Assembly (NCBI GenBank): GCA_026710225.1
Contig: JAPORI010000018.1
Location: 1-9,397, forward strand
From: Betaproteobacteria bacterium
Lineage (GTDB): Bacteria > Pseudomonadota > Gammaproteobacteria > Tethybacterales > Tethybacteraceae
Direction: 5' to 3'
Length of the DNA stretch: 9,397 bases
Of this stretch, positions 5,469 through 9,397 are shown piece after piece (within the stretch, counting starts at the first letter, position 1; the number at the start of each line of letters is the position of its first letter). Made by a program: the position numbers and the translations under genes. Below the pieces are notes generated by a model, which did no database searches, was not told the origin of the DNA, and saw only the letters and a program-made list of their open reading frames with translations.

Positions 5469-6535
5469 ACGCCAACAACCCTTTTGTACGCGCTGCGAAC
5501 CGAATCGGCGCCGACGGGCAACTGCTGGTCTTTCTGGTCACCATCCCGATTTTCGCGCTGATCGGATGGCTGCTGGCGGTGCACTTCCCGGTGCTGGTGG
5601 TCGGCATCCTGCTCGCCTATCTGATGGACGGGATAGTCGCCCAGATGGTCGCCTGGCGGGTGCACCGCACCTTTGCGATCAGTTCGGTGATGCTCTTCAC
5701 CATCCTGCTGATTTTGCTGATCCTGCTGTTCGCCCTGCCCCAGCTTACCAGCCAGATCGGCAACCTGCTGCAAAACCTCGGCGGGGCGATGCCGGCCTTT
5801 CAAAGTTGGGCCGACAAGAAGCTGCTCAGCCTGCCGGAATGGATGCGGGTGATCAATTCGCAGGCGATCGTCGATTCGGCGCTGGCTACCGCCGGCGATG
5901 TTGCCAAGACGATGCTCGGCAGCACCGTCGCCAGCGCCGGCAACATCTTTAGCATCATCATCTACACGGTACTGACTCCGATCATGGTGTTCTTCCTGCT
6001 GCGCGACAAGAAAATCCTCTTTGCCTGGCTGGGCCGCTACACCCCCCATTCGCAGATATTCTCCAACCTGTACACCAACCTGCAAGAGCAGTTCGGCGCC
6101 TATGTGCGCGGCAAGATAATCGAGGGGGCGATCGTATTTGCCGCCAGCATGGTCGGCTTTAGCCTGTTTGGTCTCAACTACGCGTTCCTGCTGTCGGTGG
6201 CGATCGGCCTGTCGGTGATCATCCCGTTTGTCGGAGCGGTGGCGGTAACCTTCCCGGTGCTGATCGTCGCCGGCTTGCAGTTTGGCATCAGCGCCGAGTT
6301 CTGGTACGTTACCGCCTTCTACATGATGGTGCAGATTCTCGACGGCCAGGTGCTGGTGCCGTTGCTGTTTTCCGAGATCGTTCACCTGCACCCGATCGGG
6401 CTGCTGGTTGCGCTGGTGGTATTCGGATCGATCTGGGGAATGTGGGGAGTGTTCTTCGCCATCCCGCTGGCGTCGCTAATCAAGTGCTTTTTGAACGCGG
6501 TTGAGCAGCGGCTGGCGGAAAGACGCTCTCCTTGA
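5465..6535 (+). CDS. perM: PerM-type AI-2E family transporter
   Basis: This 356-residue inner-membrane protein belongs to the AI-2E transporter family (PF01594), normal length, with about eight transmembrane segments. The C-terminal half follows the enterobacterial PerM pattern closely: PIMVFFLLRDKK, YVRGKIIEGAIVF, FGLNYAFLLSVAIGLSVIIP, QILDGQVLVPLLFSEIVHLH and WGVFFAIPLASLIK. Family members are described as autoinducer-2 exporters or Na+(Li+)/H+ antiporters; PerM itself is a putative permease with no firm substrate. The start is TTG 5465: an in-frame stop lies at 5411-5413, no ATG or GTG lies between, and the next Met would delete the first helix. No Shine-Dalgarno is seen. It overlaps pyrD by four bases, so the two are probably cotranscribed and translationally coupled. 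Confidence 0.88.
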   Translation: MNANNPFVRAANRIGADGQLLVFLVTIPIFALIGWLLAVHFPVLVVGILLAYLMDGIVAQMVAWRVHRTFAISSVMLFTILLILLILLFALPQLTSQIGNLLQNLGGAMPAFQSWADKKLLSLPEWMRVINSQAIVDSALATAGDVAKTMLGSTVASAGNIFSIIIYTVLTPIMVFFLLRDKKILFAWLGRYTPHSQIFSNLYTNLQEQFGAYVRGKIIEGAIVFAASMVGFSLFGLNYAFLLSVAIGLSVIIPFVGAVAVTFPVLIVAGLQFGISAEFWYVTAFYMMVQILDGQVLVPLLFSEIVHLHPIGLLVALVVFGSIWGMWGVFFAIPLASLIKCFLNAVEQRLAERRSP

Positions 6536-7542
6536 ATCTGTGGCCGCTGCTTCGGCGCGTCCTGCATCGCGTCGAGCCGGAACGGGCGCATGATCTGGCG
6601 ATGCGCGGCCTGGGCCTGGTACCCCGGCTGCTCGATCCGAACACGCTCGGCGGCGCCCGCACAGTCATGGGGCTTGAGTTTCCCAATCCGATCGGACTGG
6701 CGGCCGGCTTTGACAAGAGCGGTGATCACTTCCTGACCTTGGCCAAGCTCGGCTTCGGCTTCATCGAGGTCGGCACCATCACCCCCCGGCCGCAGCCCGG
6801 ATCGCCGCCGCCGCGGCTGTTTCGAATTCCCGAACACAATGCGCTAATCAACCGGATGGGCTTCAACAACGCCGGCGCCGCCCATGCCGCCCGCCGGCTG
6901 GCCCGACGCGGCGACTGGCCGGGCGTGCTCGGCATCAACATCGGCCGCAACCGCGACACGCCGGCCGATGCGGCGCTTGGCGACTACCTGCAATGCATGG
7001 AAACCCTCTACGGGCTGGCTGACTATTTCACCATCAACATATCCTCGCCAAACACTCCGGGTCTGCGCGATTTGCAGCAGCCGGAACTAATCGGCGAGTT
7101 TCTCGATCAGATCGGAGCCGCCAACGAAAAACTTGCCGCGCGTCACGCCGAGCGGATGCGGCTGGTGCTCAAGGTTGCACCGGAACTCGCCCAAGATCAG
7201 ATCGAGGCGATCGCTGCGGCAGTTGCCGCAGCCGGCTTCGATGGACTGATCGCGGCCAACACCACTGTTGTGCGTTCGGCCGAACTAACCGCCTGCGATT
7301 TCGGCGGCCAGCCCGGCGGCGTCTCCGGCGCACCGCTAACCGCAGCCGCCGAGCAAGCGGCGCGCAACTGGCGGGCGGCCCTGCCCAGTTCGGTGGCGCT
7401 GATTGGCTGCGGCGGCATCGGCTGCGGCGAGGATGCCCGCGCCCGCATCGATGCCGGCGCCGATCTGATCCAGCTTTATACCGGCCTGATCTACGCCGGG
7501 CCGGCGCTAGTCGCCCAGGCGGCCGCAGCGATCACCGCCTAG
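6532..7542 (+). CDS. pyrD: Dihydroorotate dehydrogenase (quinone), class 2
   Basis: PyrD oxidises dihydroorotate to orotate with FMN and passes electrons to quinone at the inner membrane, the fourth step of UMP synthesis. At 336 residues it matches the usual class 2 length. The N-terminal amphipathic helix of class 2 is present (MNLWPLLRRVLHRVEPERAH). FMN/substrate motifs are AAGFDKSGD with Lys62, INRMGFNNAG, NISSPNTPGLR with the class 2 catalytic base Ser172, LKVAPEL with Lys214, NTT 243-245, and the phosphate-binding GCGGI and YTGLIYAGP. The start is TTG 6532, overlapping the perM stop as TTGA; the family alignment of the N-terminus makes this start firm. A purine-rich GGCGGAAAG about 11 bases upstream may serve as Shine-Dalgarno. 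The stop TAG overlaps the uvrB stop on the other strand. Confidence 0.95.
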   Translation: MNLWPLLRRVLHRVEPERAHDLAMRGLGLVPRLLDPNTLGGARTVMGLEFPNPIGLAAGFDKSGDHFLTLAKLGFGFIEVGTITPRPQPGSPPPRLFRIPEHNALINRMGFNNAGAAHAARRLARRGDWPGVLGINIGRNRDTPADAALGDYLQCMETLYGLADYFTINISSPNTPGLRDLQQPELIGEFLDQIGAANEKLAARHAERMRLVLKVAPELAQDQIEAIAAAVAAAGFDGLIAANTTVVRSAELTACDFGGQPGGVSGAPLTAAAEQAARNWRAALPSSVALIGCGGIGCGEDARARIDAGADLIQLYTGLIYAGPALVAQAAAAITA

Positions 7543-9397
7543 CGCTTTCTGGCTCTTTTGGGGGCACCTTTTCTGGACGCGGCCGGACGGCTGCGCACAG
7601 TTGGGCCGGCCGCCGCGTTCAGGCCAAGCGCTGCGTCTTGCAGCAGCCGAATCTGATCGCGCAATTCGGCGGCCTTTTCGAATTCGAGTTGCTCGGCGGC
7701 GGCGAGCATTCTCTTTTCCAGGGCGCGCACTTCCCGGCCCAGCTGGTCAGCCGACATCTGTTCGGGCAGCTTGCTGCGCCGGCCGGCCGGCTTGCGCTCG
7801 TCGAGTTCGACGATCCCGTCGATCAGTTCGGCAACCGCCTTTTGCACGCCTCTGGGAGTTATCTTGTGCTCGGCGTTGTATTCCAGCTGCCGCGCCCGGC
7901 GGCGCTCAGTCTCGGCGCGGGCACGCTCAATCGATCCGGTGATCTTGTCGGCATAGAGGATGGCGCGCCCGGCAACATTGCGGGCGGCCCGGCCGATGGT
8001 CTGGATCAGCGACCGATCCGAACGCAAAAAGCCTTCCTTGTCGGCATCGAGAATCGCAACCAGCGCCACTTCCGGCAAATCGAGACCCTCGCGCAGCAAA
8101 TTGATGCCAACCAGCACGTCAAAGCTGCCCCGCCGCAAATCGGAGATTATCTGGGCGCGCTCGATGGTTTCGATGTCCGCGTGCAGGTAGCGCACCTTGA
8201 TGCCGTTCTCGCTCAGGTATTCGGAAAGCTGTTCGGCCATCCGCTTGGTAAGGGTGGTAACCAGCACCCGGTTGCCGGATTTGACGCACTTGTTTACCTC
8301 GGAAAGCAGATCGTCAACCTGGGTGGCGGCCGGCCGGATGTCCAGTTGCGGATCGATCAGGCCAGTCGGGCGCACCACCTGCTCGACCACCCTGGCGCTG
8401 CGGGAAAGTTCGTGATCGGCCGGAGTTGCCGAAACGTAGACCGTCTGCGGCCGGATCGCCTCGAACTCGTCGAAGGTAAGCGGCCGGTTGTCGCGGGCCG
8501 AAGGCAGCCGGAAGCCGTATTCGACCAGAGTGTCCTTGCGCGACCGGTCGCCGCGCCACATGCCGCCGATCTGCGGCACCGTAACATGGCTTTCATCGAC
8601 AAACAGCAGTGCATCGGCCGGCAGGTAGTCGAACAGGGTCGGCGGCGGCTCGCCGGGACGGCGGCCGGACAGGTGCCGCGAATAGTTCTCGATGCCCTTG
8701 CAGAATCCGATCTCGCGCATCATCTCCAGATCAAACAGGGTGCGCTGATGCAGCCGGTGCGCGTATATCGCCTGATCCATCTCCTGCAACTGCTGCTCGC
8801 GCTCGACCAGCTCGGCGGAGATCGACTTCAAGGCGCGCTTTAGCGAATCCGGCGGCGCAACGTAGTGCGAGGACGGATAGACGGTGAAGCGGCCGGTGCG
8901 GCCGGTGCGACGACCGGTAAGCGGGTCAAACAGCGACAACTCCTCGATCTGATCATCGAGCAGCTCGATGCGCACCGCCTTGTCGGAGTTTTCCGCCGGA
9001 AACACGTCGACGGTGTCGCCGCGCACCCGAAAGACGCCGCGCTTGAAATCATGCTTGTCGCGTCGGTACTGCATCTGGGTGAGCCGGCGCAGGATGGCCT
9101 GCCGCGAAAGCTTTTCTCCGGTGCGCAGGTGCAAAACCATGCTGTGATAGTCAACCGGATCGCCGATGCCAAACAGCGCCGATACGGTCGCGACGATCAA
9201 AACATCGCGCCGCTCCATCAGCGACTTGGTCGCCGACAGGCGCAGCTGCTCGATGTGCTCGTTGACACTGGAGTCCTTGTCGATGAACAGATCTCGGGCT
9301 GGAACATAGGCCTCCGGCTGATAATAGTCATAGTAGGAGACGAAGTATTCGACCGCGTTGTTGGGGAAAAAGCCGCGAAACTCGCCGTAGAGCTGGG
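7539..9397 (-). CDS. uvrB: UvrB, excinuclease ABC subunit B (5' end beyond window)
   Basis: UvrB takes DNA from UvrA in nucleotide excision repair, probes the lesion with its beta-hairpin and recruits UvrC. The window shows 618 residues. The missing part should be about 65 residues including Walker A, compared with the 673-residue E. coli protein. Reading runs in frame to the edge and begins QLYGEFRGFFPNNAVEYF. Recognisable in order are the beta-hairpin YYDYYQPEAYVP (about 9335-9300), EHIEQLRLSATKSLMERRDV, ENYSRHLSGRRPGEPPPTLF, the DESH box (near 8600), QIGGMWRGDRSRKDTLVEYG, VSATPADHEL, DVLVGINLLREGLDLPEV, helicase motif VI QTIGRAARN (near 7990), and a C-terminal UVR domain (RMLAAAEQLEFEKAAELRDQ) used to contact UvrC. 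A basic tail follows. It converges on pyrD with a 4-bp overlap. An ATG at 9218 lies inside the gene and is not the start. Confidence 0.97.
   Translation of the reverse strand, partial: QLYGEFRGFFPNNAVEYFVSYYDYYQPEAYVPARDLFIDKDSSVNEHIEQLRLSATKSLMERRDVLIVATVSALFGIGDPVDYHSMVLHLRTGEKLSRQAILRRLTQMQYRRDKHDFKRGVFRVRGDTVDVFPAENSDKAVRIELLDDQIEELSLFDPLTGRRTGRTGRFTVYPSSHYVAPPDSLKRALKSISAELVEREQQLQEMDQAIYAHRLHQRTLFDLEMMREIGFCKGIENYSRHLSGRRPGEPPPTLFDYLPADALLFVDESHVTVPQIGGMWRGDRSRKDTLVEYGFRLPSARDNRPLTFDEFEAIRPQTVYVSATPADHELSRSARVVEQVVRPTGLIDPQLDIRPAATQVDDLLSEVNKCVKSGNRVLVTTLTKRMAEQLSEYLSENGIKVRYLHADIETIERAQIISDLRRGSFDVLVGINLLREGLDLPEVALVAILDADKEGFLRSDRSLIQTIGRAARNVAGRAILYADKITGSIERARAETERRRARQLEYNAEHKITPRGVQKAVAELIDGIVELDERKPAGRRSKLPEQMSADQLGREVRALEKRMLAAAEQLEFEKAAELRDQIRLLQDAALGLNAAAGPTVRSRPAASRKGAPKRARKR

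Noticed and set aside
5423..6391. 322-codon minus-strand frame opposite perM
   Set aside because: The composition is dominated by His, Gln, Asp and Arg, typical of the reverse complement of a hydrophobic membrane protein; it is a shadow.
7638..8843. 401-codon open frame on the plus strand inside uvrB
   Set aside because: It is exactly antisense to well-conserved uvrB sequence; long antisense frames are expected from GC-rich codon choice here.

Overview
The window looks like chromosomal DNA of a Gram-negative proteobacterium, most likely a gammaproteobacterium. The lines of evidence are an outer-membrane MlaA lipoprotein, a PerM-type AI-2E permease very close to the enterobacterial protein, a class 2 (membrane-associated) dihydroorotate dehydrogenase, and UvrB. 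DNA is moderately GC-rich, with AT-rich promoter islands. I cannot name the genus. TTG start codons are a recurring trait: three plus-strand genes are best read from TTG, and all three show the tetranucleotide TTGA, in which TTG overlaps an upstream TGA stop.

Left part (1-4211) looks accessory. On the minus strand a FitA-like ribbon-helix-helix antitoxin is followed by the first four codons of a probable PIN-domain toxin cut by the window edge. Diverging from it is an EamA/DMT drug/metabolite exporter. Next, behind a 125-bp AT-rich spacer packed with inverted repeats, comes a 682-residue DUF4143-type ATPase. It has Walker A and B motifs, a winged-helix segment and a PD-(D/E)XK-like signature, plus a C-terminal extension of about 290 residues that I do not recognise and that holds six cysteines. 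Converging on it is a membrane-anchored DUF2726 protein (restriction-endonuclease-like fold family).

Middle (4212-4369) holds two tRNA genes in tandem on the minus strand, tRNA-Pro(TGG) then tRNA-Arg(TCT), separated by 8 bp. They sit where the accessory stretch meets the housekeeping block.

Right part (4427-9397) is housekeeping. mlaA (minus; outer-membrane lipid asymmetry) diverges from a perM-pyrD pair joined by the overlapping stop/start TTGA. pyrD converges on uvrB (minus, 5' end outside the window), and the two stops share the palindrome CTAG.

The items most worth a second look are: the ATPase with its unknown Cys-rich C-terminal extension and palindromic control region; the short leader ORFs ending at TTGA in front of the EamA and perM genes; and the repeated placement of -10-like boxes 8-13 nt before the first ATG, which suggests leaderless or very short-leader mRNAs.
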